This document shows, piece after piece, positions 26,339 to 35,545 of a DNA stretch of 64,000 nucleotides. Under the pieces are notes generated by a model. It worked only from the letters and a program-made list of their open reading frames with translations. It made no database searches and was not told the DNA's origin. The translations under genes were made by a program, and so were the position numbers. Source of the DNA: Microcoleus vaginatus HSN003 (GTDB taxonomy: Bacteria > Cyanobacteriota > Cyanobacteriia > Cyanobacteriales > Microcoleaceae); contig NZ_CP031705.1 in NCBI RefSeq assembly GCF_022701255.1, positions 5,084,001 through 5,148,000 of the forward strand, given 5' to 3'. Each line of letters starts with the position of its first letter. Within the stretch, counting starts at the first letter, position 1.

Positions 26339-27510
26339 TAGCCTTTCTCAAAAAGATGAGGTACAATAACAGCAGTGTGTAAACCAGTTAAAAATATTTG
26401 ACGATGTAACTTGTCCGAACGCAAAATCTATGGCTTTTCCTAATTCTTGATAATTAGTAGTCTTGATAGAACGGAGAATGATTTTAAGTTTTGACCACAG
26501 ATTTTCAATTGGTGAAAAATCTGGTGAATAAGGTGATAAGTATATTAATTTTGCCCCTGTTTTTTCGATCGCTTTTTTCACTTCTTCTCCCAAGTGAATG
26601 GGACAATTATCCATCACTACACAAGCACCTTTCCAGAGTTTTGGCACAAGTTTTCTGATAATAAAAGCTTCAAATGTAATTGCATCAGTTCCGCCTCTTA
26701 GATTAACCGATGTCAAAATCTCATTGACTGACATTGCTCCAATTATTGAGACATTTTTGCCACGTTTAGTTGGTTTTGACCCCTTGGCTCTTTCACCTTT
26801 TTGCATACCTAGCATATAACCTAACCATTGCCAAATTAACTCCCGATTCGTCAATGAATATTAAGTCTTTCAAACTAATCTCTTTAATTGTTTTCCAGAA
26901 CTCACATCGCAGGATTTGAACTCGCTCTGTCCCTTTCCCTGAAGGGAAGAGAGTTTTTTTTGACAGTAATGTCTAAGAGTTTTATCATTCTTCCTATTGT
27001 TGCTCTACTAACAGAAAATCCAATTCTCCCATAAAGTAAATAACGGAGTTCTTCAAGAGTTGCATCATTATTTCCTTCAATCAATTCCGCCAAGATGAGT
27101 AGTTGCTCCGCATTCAGTTTGCCTTTGACTCCACATCGGTCAGTTCTCGGAGTAATGTTTTTTGTTTCACGATATTGTTTAAGCAATTTTTGTACAAAAC
27201 TCAGGGCTACAGAAAAACGCTTAGCTATTGCTTTTTGTGAAATGGGTTCAGTATGATAAGTATCAAGGATTTTTTGCCTAAAATCAATCGAATAAGCTTT
27301 CATTTTTAACAATGTATGAAGTTTGGTACAAGTAAACGTGTTGTGAGTCAAGCATCGTGTGCTTTCAAAAAAATGCTATTATGTGTGGTATCGCTTTCGC
27401 GTGGCTTTACTCAACCATGTAATTATAGTTCATTTGATCTTATCTTCTCTGTTTGACCCTCACGAGTGAGTGTCAGTAACATCATACCTCATCTTTCTGA
27501 GAAAGGCTAT
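26339..27510 (-). mobile_element. IS630-family insertion sequence (copy A), about 1.17 kb
   Basis: Terminal inverted repeats of about 25 bp: GCCTTTCTCAAAAAGATGAG at the left and its complement with one mismatch (CTCATCTTTCTGAGAAAGGC) at the right, both flanked by TA, the target of this family. The transposase inside is frameshifted twice. The left end matches the partial element at 63916-64000. Confidence 0.9.
26348..27303 (-). pseudogene. IS630-family transposase, frameshifted
   Basis: The N-terminal part (MKAYSIDFRQKILDTYHTEP, HTH, from the ATG at 27303) runs to 26902. Near a run of eight A (minus strand, about 26955) the frame must move +1 to read GKGTERVQILRCEFWKTIKE and LIFIDESGVNLAMVRLYAR. 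At about 26805 a second shift is needed to continue as GERAKGSKPTKRGKNVSIIG and DNCPIHLGEEV, ending with PYSPDFSPIENLWSKLK. The DDE catalytic residues are all encoded. The first shift at the A8 run could be programmed; the second looks like damage. Confidence 0.85.
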
Positions 27511-27530
27511 ATATCAGTGCAAAAAAAGAA

Positions 27531-27551
27531 TGCAGCTTTATGCAAGCTGCA
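27531..27551. other. Short perfect hairpin
   Basis: TGCAGCTT, five-base loop, AAGCTGCA, 20 bases outside the IS630 end. No T run. The surrounding 27511-27709 has AT-rich tandem units (ACTACATACTACATAC) and no gene. Confidence 0.35.
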
Positions 27552-27709
27552 AACCCTTATAGCCATAAGTTATTTCCAATTCTTCAATTCTTAATTTCAA
27601 ATCTCAAATGCTATAAGGTGCGGACGGCGCACCCTACATACTACATACTACATACCTGTTTGTGTAAAGTTGTGATGGTACACTCTACAAAATTTATTGA
27701 AAATAACTC

Positions 27710-27937
27710 TTATTCTTCGCTCTCCGGAGGCATGATGAATCTCGGACACGCATATTTTCCACCATTTTTATCTTTGCACTGTCGCATCGACTGATTCGAG
27801 TTGAACAGCATCTCGACTGATTCATTGACGGCAGATTTAACAGTCGGAGGAGTTGGCACTGCTTTTGGGGCTTGACTTAGCTCCAGTACCGTTATAATTG
27901 CCAGTATGGTTGATGAAAGCAAAACTGTGCGTTTCAT
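27710..27937 (-). CDS. Small secreted protein of unknown function
   Basis: 75 residues with an N-terminal signal peptide (MKRTVLLSSTILAIITVLEL, cleavage near SQA). The mature part of about 50 residues has two cysteines (QCKDKNGGKYACPRF) that could form a disulfide. The ATG overlaps the TGA of the TPR gene by 4 bases (ATGA), so the two are translationally coupled. No family recognised; its role probably depends on the TPR protein. Confidence 0.6.
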   Translation of the reverse strand: MKRTVLLSSTILAIITVLELSQAPKAVPTPPTVKSAVNESVEMLFNSNQSMRQCKDKNGGKYACPRFIMPPESEE

Positions 27938-28659
27938 TTATTTGTTTTTTCCTCGTTTAATCGTTGACGCGCCATTCCTATCCATATATCCTCATCGAAC
28001 TCTTGGGAATCCGCATACTTTAGACAAATTTTCCACTGCGGTAGCGCTGCCTTAGTATTTTTCATCTTTTCTAGGACTTGCGCTTTTAAGCAGTAAGTTG
28101 CTGGCCCTTCACTATCAAGTTTAATCGCTTCATCCAGATGTTGCAATGCCTCTGAATATCGCCCCTGTTCCAGGCGAGCCCATCCCAAGTTTTTGAGTAA
28201 AGAATATTTGACCCGATCGTCCTCAGCTAATTTCAAACCTTGCCACAGGAAGTGAACGGCAGCCGGATAGTTTTTTTGATCAACTATATATAATCGAGCC
28301 AGATTGCTGTAAGCAGCAGGCAGACCGAGTTTTGCAGCTTGCAAATATTTTCTTCGGGCGCAGTCTAAATCTTGCACCTCTTCGCAAAGCCATCCTAAAT
28401 TGTAAAGAGCTGTTCGGCTTTTTGGATCTACCCAGAGCGCTAACTCATATGCTTTTTGAGTATCCGCCAATCGATTGGCTTTGTAGTTTTCAAACGCAAT
28501 ATTATTAAAAAAAGATGCCAGTTCCGGCAAAGCAATTTTCCAGCCGCCAAAGCCTACTGCTAGCATCAGCAAGAAAGCTCCCCACTTGGAATTCTGATGC
28601 TTTTTTGCTGGCTCTTTCATGGCATTGAAAATGTTAGCTAATGGTGTCATTTTTAGCAT
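27934..28659 (-). CDS. Membrane-anchored TPR protein
   Basis: 241 residues. One membrane span near the N-terminus (WGAFLLMLAVGFGGWKIALP) is followed by five or so tetratricopeptide repeats: AFENYKANRLADTQKAYELA, LYNLGWLCEEVQDLDCARRK and NLGWARLEQGRYSEALQHLD are the clearest. TPRs act as protein-binding scaffolds, presumably facing the periplasm. It overlaps the small secreted gene by 4 bases. The start could also be the Met at codon 4 or 14. Function unknown. Confidence 0.8.
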   Translation of the reverse strand: MLKMTPLANIFNAMKEPAKKHQNSKWGAFLLMLAVGFGGWKIALPELASFFNNIAFENYKANRLADTQKAYELALWVDPKSRTALYNLGWLCEEVQDLDCARRKYLQAAKLGLPAAYSNLARLYIVDQKNYPAAVHFLWQGLKLAEDDRVKYSLLKNLGWARLEQGRYSEALQHLDEAIKLDSEGPATYCLKAQVLEKMKNTKAALPQWKICLKYADSQEFDEDIWIGMARQRLNEEKTNK

Positions 28660-28879
28660 TTTTTAACTTGAGAGTTGAGCGATATTTTGTTTGCCAGATT
28701 TAATTGCCACCCTAATGGCATCAGAATCTTACGAAATGACTCAGGTTTGAGCTTATTTCTCATAAGAGTTTGTCAGTCCACAGCCAAATGCTTGGGTAAT
28801 GCCCCACTACCCAGATGTATTCGAGCATAGGTTAATCATTCATGGGGCTCCACAAGCCATCCGGATATTTGTAGAAAAA

Positions 28880-29215
28880 AAGAACCAGGAGGTCGGAACC
28901 CCGAAGAAGGCACGACCGTGGGCGGTCGATAAGTAATAATACTTACTGTGGAGGCGAGGATCGCCAATAGGCGACTGTATTAGGAGATAAGATGGCTCAC
29001 CTCAGTTTTAGGCGATAATAAAAATAAAACTTCTTGTGGTACGAGTCCGACAGCCTGGGTGAGGGAGACGCTCACACGAGCGTTTCCAGCACAACCCGAG
29101 GAGAGCAGATGGGATGGACTCCGGTGAAATAACTCTAATTAAGTTCGTAGTGACGATGGAAGCCCTCAAAATCCTAAACGGGAGATATTGAGAAATATTA
29201 TGATGAGTAATTAAC
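28880..29215 (+). ncRNA. Structured RNA candidate, possibly HEARO/OMEGA-like
   Basis: A 700-base gap with no gene holds a stretch that folds well on paper: CGACCG/CGGTCG (28913-28928, tetraloop TGGG), AAGTA/TACTT (28931-28944), two mutually exclusive stems sharing TCGCC at 28961-28965 (with GGCGA at 28953-28957 or 28970-28974), and a long-range GAGTCC/GGACTC pair (29043-29048 with 29116-29121) enclosing ACGCT/AGCGT. GC content is above the flanks and purine-rich single-stranded blocks (GTGGAGGCG, GAGGAGAGCAGATGGGATGG) look conserved. The layout reminds me of HEARO RNAs, the guide RNAs of IscB/IsrB, which often occur without the protein gene in cyanobacteria. Strand and name are tentative. Confidence 0.45.
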
Positions 29216-29362
29216 CGAACGCGAGCTAAAATAATCAATCACCAATTACTAATTACTCGTGACTAATAAACATCTTCCGAAATTAAATTTCAACCTTTTA
29301 GTAGCAAAGGTTTCAGTTTCTTTTCCGGAGATGTCTAATAACTGATGACTAATGACGGATGA

Positions 29363-29830
29363 CTAAAATTGCTTCATCGCTCTTTCCATATCCCGCTTAT
29401 CTTCGCGTTTCTTCAAATCTTCGCGCTTGTCATACAGTTTTTTCCCTTTACCCAAACCGATATCAAGTTTTACCCAGCCACCTTTCAAATACATTTTTAA
29501 CGGCACTAAAGTCAACCCTTTTTCTTCGACTTTGCCGATTAATTTGCGAATTTCCTGCTTGTGCATCAGCAATTTACGGGTGCGGCGGGGTTCGTGATTA
29601 AAATAGTTGCTAGCACTTCTCCAAGGCGAAATGTGAACGTTGATCAGCCACAGTTCCCCGTTCCGAACTAAGCCATATCCGTCCCGCAAATTGGCTTTTC
29701 CTTCCCGAATTGATTTGACTTCGGTTCCCTTCAATTCGATTCCCACTTGATAGGTCTCTATAATTTCATAGAGATGGCGCGCTTGTCGGTTATCGCTAAC
29801 AATTTTGTATCCTGGGCTTTTTTCGCTCAT
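29363..29830 (-). CDS. smpB: SsrA-binding protein SmpB
   Basis: 155 residues with the SmpB core: YKIVSDNRQARHLYEIIETY, GIELKGTEVKSIREGKANLR, WLINVHISPW and HEPRRTRKLLMHKQEIRKL, then the basic C-terminal tail DKREDLKKREDKRDMER. It binds tmRNA and carries it to stalled ribosomes in the cytoplasm. Length and termini are normal for the family. It stands alone, divergent from the exosortase gene. Confidence 0.97.
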   Translation of the reverse strand: MSEKSPGYKIVSDNRQARHLYEIIETYQVGIELKGTEVKSIREGKANLRDGYGLVRNGELWLINVHISPWRSASNYFNHEPRRTRKLLMHKQEIRKLIGKVEEKGLTLVPLKMYLKGGWVKLDIGLGKGKKLYDKREDLKKREDKRDMERAMKQF

Positions 29831-29957
29831 TTTTACCTCCGATAAAATTAATTATTATAACGCTAGCCTCTCTGTAGAGAAAATCGAAGCTTGACAAAAC
29901 TTAAATAATCCGTCTAGACATTACCAATTTGGCTGAGCTAAGATCTCACCAACGTGA

Positions 29958-31544
29958 ATGTCAAGCGGTATCATGCAGCGCACCAATATAACTGATTCTG
30001 CAATTCCCGATTCTGTTACTCCTCATCCTACGGTTAATTTGGTTTGGCTGGCTCCTTTTTTGCTGGCACTTGCTTGGTTTTGGGCCAATATCTCGGCTGT
30101 TAAGTGGCTGTTATCCTCGTTTGTTGAGATACCCACACTGTACAAGATAGTAATTGGTTTTTTGATTGTAGCATTAGTAGTGCGATCGACTGGGAACTCC
30201 GTTAGCGCAGCCCTCGAAGAGGATCGCCCGCCGGGATTTTCCCCAAATTTCGTTTTGAGGCGATATCCGCTGCTGTTGATGTTGGGTGCGGGTATTTGCT
30301 CGATCGCCCTTCAGTACATAATTGATATCAAACAAGTTACTGTCCTGCTATTTATCCTCGGAACTTACGGGCTGTGCGGCTTATTCGTCGAGCAGAACTT
30401 TTGGCAAAAAAACTTGCCTGTGGCGGGCTTGCTGGCTTGTATTTTACCATTCAACAGTCAGTTTAATAGCGGCTTAGGTTTGCCGGCGCGAGTGCTGACT
30501 GCTCAGGTAGTAGAACAGTTGCTCTCAATGCTGCACGTTGGCGCTATTTCTTCTTACGATATTATCGTTTTGGAAAACGGCATCGCTCACGTTGACGTGC
30601 CTTGTAGCGGCATTAAAACCCTCTTAGTCGGAACGCTATTTTTGCTCGCTGCTACCTGGCTGGAAGGGCGTAAATTAAGTTTAAGATGGCTAGCAGTCGG
30701 CGCTGCTAATCTCTTAATGTTAGTGTCTGCTAACGCTTTGCGGGTGGCCGTGTTAGTCCTGGTTTCAGAAGTGTTTAACCAGCCAAACATAGCAGAAATT
30801 ATTCACGTTCCTCTGGGAATTGTCGGTTTAGTAGGTGCTTCTTTTGTGACCTGGTTAATGCTGCAACGAGTACCGAAATTTCAGCCAGAAAAAACCAGCG
30901 GTATTTCTGCAAAAGCCAACTCAGAAATACTCCTGAATCACCCTTTAGCCAAACCAGGAATAATTGCAGCAGTCACAGTTTTGGCAGTCATGGCTCAACT
31001 GTCTCATGTAGAAACGTCAAAAATGGCGATCGCACCTTTAAGATTGCCTGAATATATTAAATCCGAGTCGATTCCCTTGAATCCTAGCGAACAAAAATTC
31101 TTTGGCAACTATCCGGACACGCAAACACAAAAAATCAGATTTGTCGCCGGCAACTTGCGCGGTTCCATGCTCACAGTAGCCAGCACATCCTGGCAAACTT
31201 ATCACGCCCCCGAGTTGTGTTTTGTAGCGAGCGGAATTCCCGTCAATCGCATAGAAAAAAAACAGCTAACTCATGCTGTAACGGGGCGCTGGCTGTCTCT
31301 CCAAGACAACCAACTATCCGCTACATACTGGCTGCAATCTGCACAGCAAACTACCGATAACTTCTTGTCGCGCATCGGCAGCGATCTCACTCACAAAAAT
31401 CACAATTGGGTGCTAGTTTCTATTTTATTTGACAGTTCCCTAAAAGCAGAAAATCATGAAGTAAAAGAGTTTGCGGGTAACGTATACGATACCGTTAAAC
31501 AAAGCTTACAAGGAGAAATTAATGAAAATCAAACAGGTATTTGA
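29958..31544 (+). CDS. xrtO: Exosortase O (exosortase fused to an EpsI-like domain)
   Basis: 528 residues. About eight membrane spans with the exosortase catalytic set: cysteine in VPCSGIKTL (C216), arginine in NALRVAVLV (R262) and histidine in IIHVPLGIVG (H283). The C-terminal 200 residues form an EpsI/DUF3485-like domain outside the membrane (SWQTYHAPELCFVASGIPV). Exosortases cleave PEP-CTERM tails at the inner membrane. The fused form next to a large PEP-CTERM membrane protein is, to my knowledge, the exosortase O arrangement of cyanobacteria. Its end overlaps the next gene by 23 bases. Residues 76-92 are encoded by what looks like a short dispersed repeat inserted in frame. Confidence 0.85.
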   Translation: MSSGIMQRTNITDSAIPDSVTPHPTVNLVWLAPFLLALAWFWANISAVKWLLSSFVEIPTLYKIVIGFLIVALVVRSTGNSVSAALEEDRPPGFSPNFVLRRYPLLLMLGAGICSIALQYIIDIKQVTVLLFILGTYGLCGLFVEQNFWQKNLPVAGLLACILPFNSQFNSGLGLPARVLTAQVVEQLLSMLHVGAISSYDIIVLENGIAHVDVPCSGIKTLLVGTLFLLAATWLEGRKLSLRWLAVGAANLLMLVSANALRVAVLVLVSEVFNQPNIAEIIHVPLGIVGLVGASFVTWLMLQRVPKFQPEKTSGISAKANSEILLNHPLAKPGIIAAVTVLAVMAQLSHVETSKMAIAPLRLPEYIKSESIPLNPSEQKFFGNYPDTQTQKIRFVAGNLRGSMLTVASTSWQTYHAPELCFVASGIPVNRIEKKQLTHAVTGRWLSLQDNQLSATYWLQSAQQTTDNFLSRIGSDLTHKNHNWVLVSILFDSSLKAENHEVKEFAGNVYDTVKQSLQGEINENQTGI

Positions 31545-34425
31545 TGGAATTTTTGAAACAATTTTTTTGGTGTGGAATTTGACATTTTTATCGATTGTTT
31601 ACTTGGGGATTTTGCCGATTATAGGAGTGCCATTAGTTATGGCGACAATCGATGGCATCATCCCGCTAGAGTTTTCATTGACGATGGCAGCTACGATCGC
31701 AGTACCCACTGTATGTACAGTAATAGGAGTTGGGCGTTTTAGCGGCGAGCAACCCCTACAGCTAATGCGTTGGTTTTACGGCGTAGAAGCACCGCTATTT
31801 TTGCTGTGTTTGCTCCGCTTGTTCGTGCTGCGAGAACTCACCCCAGCTAGTTATCAAATCATCGCTACTATTGCTTTGTGCATTGCAGCATTTTCAGTGG
31901 AAATGCTGTACGGCTATCTGGGTAAAAAAGAAAATGTTCAAAATATCTCAGATTCTCAAACTTCCCATAATAAACAGCCTCTTTTTTTAAGGTTAATCGG
32001 AGAAAAGCGAAGTGCGTGGCTGCAATTAGGATGTCACAGTTTAATGGTAGTAGTTGGCATTTGGGCGGCAACATTGCTGCTTTATTACGCTGTACCTGTG
32101 GCATGGTATACACTTTATGGATTCTTCACTGTAGTCATTGAATTTTTCAAGTTTACATGGGTATCAGCATTTTGGGATATCTTTAGATACGGGGAGTGGA
32201 TCTGGGGTTTAATTTGGATACCGCTATCCTTTATATTGTTTGGTTTAACCTGTAGCTTGTTCGTTGTCATGCCTTCGCTGTACGGCTTTCTCTACATTCA
32301 TTCCGGGCGGAAAATATGGCAGAGTTTTGCTGCACAATACGGGAAAAATAAAGCGCTAATCGGAAGTTTGGGAGTCATAGCAGCTTGGCTGGCTATTTTC
32401 TCCGCTTTGCAGCAGCAGCCGCAAGTTGCAGCGCTGAAAATGCTGGCAACTCCCCCCGCAAATGACACGGTTCGCCAAACTTTATTAGCCAAGTCTGATA
32501 TGATTCGATCGGGCTTAGTGAATGCTTATTTGTCCCCTTACCGCTACCTCAGCACTGTAGGAGAAAACAACCACATTTATGAGATGTACAAAAACACTTT
32601 GAATTTGCCTGACGGAGCGGCTCACACCTTGCAGAACAGCTATAATTTTTTAATGTCGCCGTTTTTGTATCAAGGCTCTAGTGCTGATGTGGAAAAAGCC
32701 GAAAAACTCTACGGCGAATTCTTCGATACGGAACTGCAAAAAGGCGACACAGAAGCAGTAAAACACGCGGTGCAGTCAACCTCAAACCAGGAAGAAGCAA
32801 AAGCTGGTTTGCTGAATGTCAGTGAGGAAAAAGTATGGTTGCAGTCGCAAGAAGTGACAGTCAAAGAAAACGGCGACTGGGCTGACGTTCAACTCTACGA
32901 AGTTTACAAAAATCAAACGCCGAACTTGCAAGAAGTATTTTACTACTTTTCCCTGCCTGAAAGCGCCGCAGTTACAGGAGTTTGGCTGGGCGATACTGGC
33001 GATTTAAACAAACGTTTTGTATTTACCGTATCGCCTCGCGGTGCAGCCCAACAAGTCTACAACCAACAGGTGAGAGAAAGAGTCGATCCGGCTTTGCTAG
33101 AACAAATTGGCCCCAAACAATACCGTTTGCGGGCTTTTCCAATCCCGGCTAAAAGAGAATTCCCCCCAACTGGCGGGCCAACGGAAATGCACCTGTGGCT
33201 TACTTACAAAGTCATGCGGCAGCCGCAGGGTTGGGCGATGCCTGTTTTGGCTGAAAAACGCAACATTTTTTGGAACCCAAATACTCGCCGGACGATCGCC
33301 GGAAAAGAGGTAAAATACAGCGGGAAAGAAGCAAGAGAAACTTGGCTACCACCCTTTTTGCCCGCAGTCGCACAGCAACCTCTAACAGCGCAGCAGGCGA
33401 TTCTACCGGGAGGAAATATCATTTCTGCTAAGCCGCTGGCTGATGCAAATTACTCCCTACCGCAAGGCAAGAAATTTGCAGTTATTCTGGATACTTCCCG
33501 CAGCATGGCGGCGGAAAGTAAGGAAGTAAAAGAGACTTTTGAATGGTTGAAAGCTAATGCAGCAGGCAAAAATGGTGTTGATTTGTATGTCGCCAGCGCT
33601 GCGGGAATGCCACCTAAGTTGGTGGAAGATGTACGCAATTTCGATGCCGCAAAGGTGACGTTTTACGGTACAATCCAGCTCAAAGATATGCTGCAACAGT
33701 TGGCACAGTTGCGTGGCGATAAAAGTTACGATACTGTATTTGTGGTGAGCGATCGCCACAGTTACGAATTATCGGACGATCGCAAACTTAAACTTTCCAT
33801 CTCTGCACCCCTATGGACAGTGCATTTGGGTGGTTTGCCCCCCGGCTACGACGACGCAACTTTAAAGGTGATTCAAGATAGCGGCGGCGGAGTTTCTACA
33901 GATATGAAAGAGGCAATGCAGCGAGTAGCAACCACAGCAGCTTCGGGCAAATCTACAGTTAGCGTTGTTGACGGCTATGTTTGGAGTTATGCCAAAACCC
34001 CGCCGTCGAAAAAAACCGCCAAATCGACGCCAGTTGCAGAGTCCAAAAATGCCGGAAATGAAGGCTTTAAACCGATAGCTGCGCGGCAGTTGATAACTGC
34101 ACTTAGCAAGCAGAAAAGTTCAACTCAACTGACGCAACTGGATGCCATGCACGCAGTAGCTAAAAATTTCAAAGTGGTGACGCCTTATTCTTCGATGATT
34201 GTGTTAGTTAATGACGCGCAAAGGGAGCAGCTAAAAGCAGCGGAAGCTAAGAGCGATCGATTTGAACGCGAGGTAGAATCGGGTAAGGAACAGTTGAGTA
34301 AGCCGAATAATCCTCTGAATGTTTCGGGGGTTCCTGAACCCGAAGAATGGCTGCTTTTGGCAGTAGGTGCGATCGGGCTTTTGGCGATTTTCTTCCGTCA
34401 GCGGCGCGCGAAAATGGTAGGTTGA
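31522..34425 (+). CDS. PEP-CTERM family integral membrane protein (TIGR02921-like), target of exosortase O
   Basis: 967 residues from the ATG at 31522, which has AGGAG 8 bases upstream and overlaps the exosortase stop. Five or six N-terminal membrane spans (to about residue 300), a VIT-like region (EVFYYFSLPESAAVTGVWLG), a von Willebrand A-like domain (FAVILDTSRSMAAESKEVKE with a DxSxS MIDAS motif) and a C-terminal sorting tail: VPEPEEWLLLAVGAIGLLAI then an RQRR basic end. The tail is the exosortase substrate signal. Tight linkage points to a one-enzyme, one-substrate system at the cell envelope. Function of the target is unknown. An IS630 element begins 6 bases after its stop. Confidence 0.88.
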   Translation: MKIKQVFDGIFETIFLVWNLTFLSIVYLGILPIIGVPLVMATIDGIIPLEFSLTMAATIAVPTVCTVIGVGRFSGEQPLQLMRWFYGVEAPLFLLCLLRLFVLRELTPASYQIIATIALCIAAFSVEMLYGYLGKKENVQNISDSQTSHNKQPLFLRLIGEKRSAWLQLGCHSLMVVVGIWAATLLLYYAVPVAWYTLYGFFTVVIEFFKFTWVSAFWDIFRYGEWIWGLIWIPLSFILFGLTCSLFVVMPSLYGFLYIHSGRKIWQSFAAQYGKNKALIGSLGVIAAWLAIFSALQQQPQVAALKMLATPPANDTVRQTLLAKSDMIRSGLVNAYLSPYRYLSTVGENNHIYEMYKNTLNLPDGAAHTLQNSYNFLMSPFLYQGSSADVEKAEKLYGEFFDTELQKGDTEAVKHAVQSTSNQEEAKAGLLNVSEEKVWLQSQEVTVKENGDWADVQLYEVYKNQTPNLQEVFYYFSLPESAAVTGVWLGDTGDLNKRFVFTVSPRGAAQQVYNQQVRERVDPALLEQIGPKQYRLRAFPIPAKREFPPTGGPTEMHLWLTYKVMRQPQGWAMPVLAEKRNIFWNPNTRRTIAGKEVKYSGKEARETWLPPFLPAVAQQPLTAQQAILPGGNIISAKPLADANYSLPQGKKFAVILDTSRSMAAESKEVKETFEWLKANAAGKNGVDLYVASAAGMPPKLVEDVRNFDAAKVTFYGTIQLKDMLQQLAQLRGDKSYDTVFVVSDRHSYELSDDRKLKLSISAPLWTVHLGGLPPGYDDATLKVIQDSGGGVSTDMKEAMQRVATTAASGKSTVSVVDGYVWSYAKTPPSKKTAKSTPVAESKNAGNEGFKPIAARQLITALSKQKSSTQLTQLDAMHAVAKNFKVVTPYSSMIVLVNDAQREQLKAAEAKSDRFEREVESGKEQLSKPNNPLNVSGVPEPEEWLLLAVGAIGLLAIFFRQRRAKMVG

Positions 34426-34431
34426 AACATA

Positions 34432-35402
34432 TAGCAACCGCCAAGGCGGTTAAGCCCTATACTGGAAGTATTTCTTAATCTTGCTCCGGCTGTACCGGAG
34501 CGAAATCCATGCCCAAACCCTACAGTTACGACCTCCGTCAAAAAGTGATCCAAGCAATCAAGCTTGATGGCTTAAAGATTAGTGAAGCTTGCCTTATATT
34601 TAGCATTAGTCGTAACACTATTCGTTTATGGTTGAAGCGGGAAGGCGAGACTGGGGACTTTCAAGCCTTGCCTAATCAACCACCTGGTAATGGACACAAA
34701 ATTACTGATTGGGAAAAATTTACCAAATTTGTCGAGGTTAATGGAGATAAAACTCAAGTAGAGATGGCCAAACTATGGACGGAAGAAATTAGTGATCGCA
34801 CTATATCACGGGCATTAAAAAAGATTGGGTTTACGCGTAAAAAAAAACTTATGGTTATCAAGAAAGAGATGAAGTTAAACGACTTCTCTTTAAACAAGAG
34901 ATAGGGCTGTATGTACCACAGGATATAGTGTATATAGATGAGTCTGGGATGGATAGTAGAGAAGATTATAGCTATGGTTGGAATGCTAAAGGGAGCCGCT
35001 TTTATGCTTTAAAAAGTGGCCGAAGACAAGGGCGAGTTAATATGATTGCTGCCTATTGTCATGGTGAGTTATTGGCTCCATTTACTGTTGAGGGTTCTTG
35101 TAATCGAACCGTGTTTGAAACCTGGCTAGAAACTTGTTTAATCCCAACGCTAAAACCGGGACAAATAGTCCTTGCAGATAATGCCACCTTTCATAAAGGT
35201 GGGCGGATTCTTCAATTAATTGAAGCTGCAGGTTGTCAGTTAAAATACTTGCCCCCCTATTCACCGGATCTTAACAAAATTGAGCGATGCTGGTCATGGT
35301 TAAAAAGTCGAATTCGTAAACAACTAATTAAATTCGACTGTCTCAGGGATGCCATGGAAGCCGTGCTTCGCACAGCGGCTTAACCGCCTTGGCGGTTGCT
35401 AT
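34432..35402 (+). mobile_element. IS630-family element, ISY100-like, about 0.97 kb
   Basis: Perfect 24-bp terminal inverted repeats (ATAGCAACCGCCAAGGCGGT and on, at 34431; complement ending at 35402) flanked by TA, the family's target. The transposase is in two overlapping frames. It inserted directly behind the stop of the PEP-CTERM gene without harming it. Confidence 0.93.
34509..35383 (+). CDS. ISY100-like IS630 transposase, needs a -1 frameshift
   Basis: The first frame (34509-34904, 131 residues) starts MPKPYSYDLRQKVIQAIKLD and carries the HTH DNA-binding part. At the run of nine A near 34840-34848 a -1 shift continues it as KTYGYQERDEVKRLLFKQEI, joining the catalytic frame VYIDESGMDSREDYSYGW. 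The DDE triad is present: IDES(G), LADNATFHKG and PYSPDLNKIERCWSW. With the shift a full-length protein of about 290 residues results, so the element may be active. Programmed shifting at A-runs is known in related IS630 elements; here it is inference. Confidence 0.88.
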
Positions 35403-35437
35403 AGATCGGCGCTTGAAACTGCTTAAGAGTCAAAATT

Positions 35438-35480
35438 TAGTCCGCATAAGCGCTTCGCGCCAGCTACGCCAACGCGGACT
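35438..35480. repeat. AGTCCGC inverted-repeat unit
   Basis: TTTAGTCCGC and GCGGACTAAA enclose AAGCGCTTCGCGCC, a dispersed unit of cyanobacterial type. A related AGTCAGC...GCGGACTC stretch occurs near 46898. Confidence 0.55.
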
Positions 35481-35545
35481 AAAAGGGCGAGGGGCTATTT
35501 AAGCCGGATTGAATATCCAATATTAATCTACAGTCGTCTTTAGAC

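Noticed and set aside
27540-27794. 84-codon plus-strand frame
   Set aside because: It covers AT-rich tandem spacer and overlaps the small secreted gene on the other strand.
28880-29215. tmRNA, RNase P RNA or SRP RNA
   Set aside because: None of the conserved blocks of these RNAs, such as the tmRNA tag frame or the RNase P P4 sequence, could be found.
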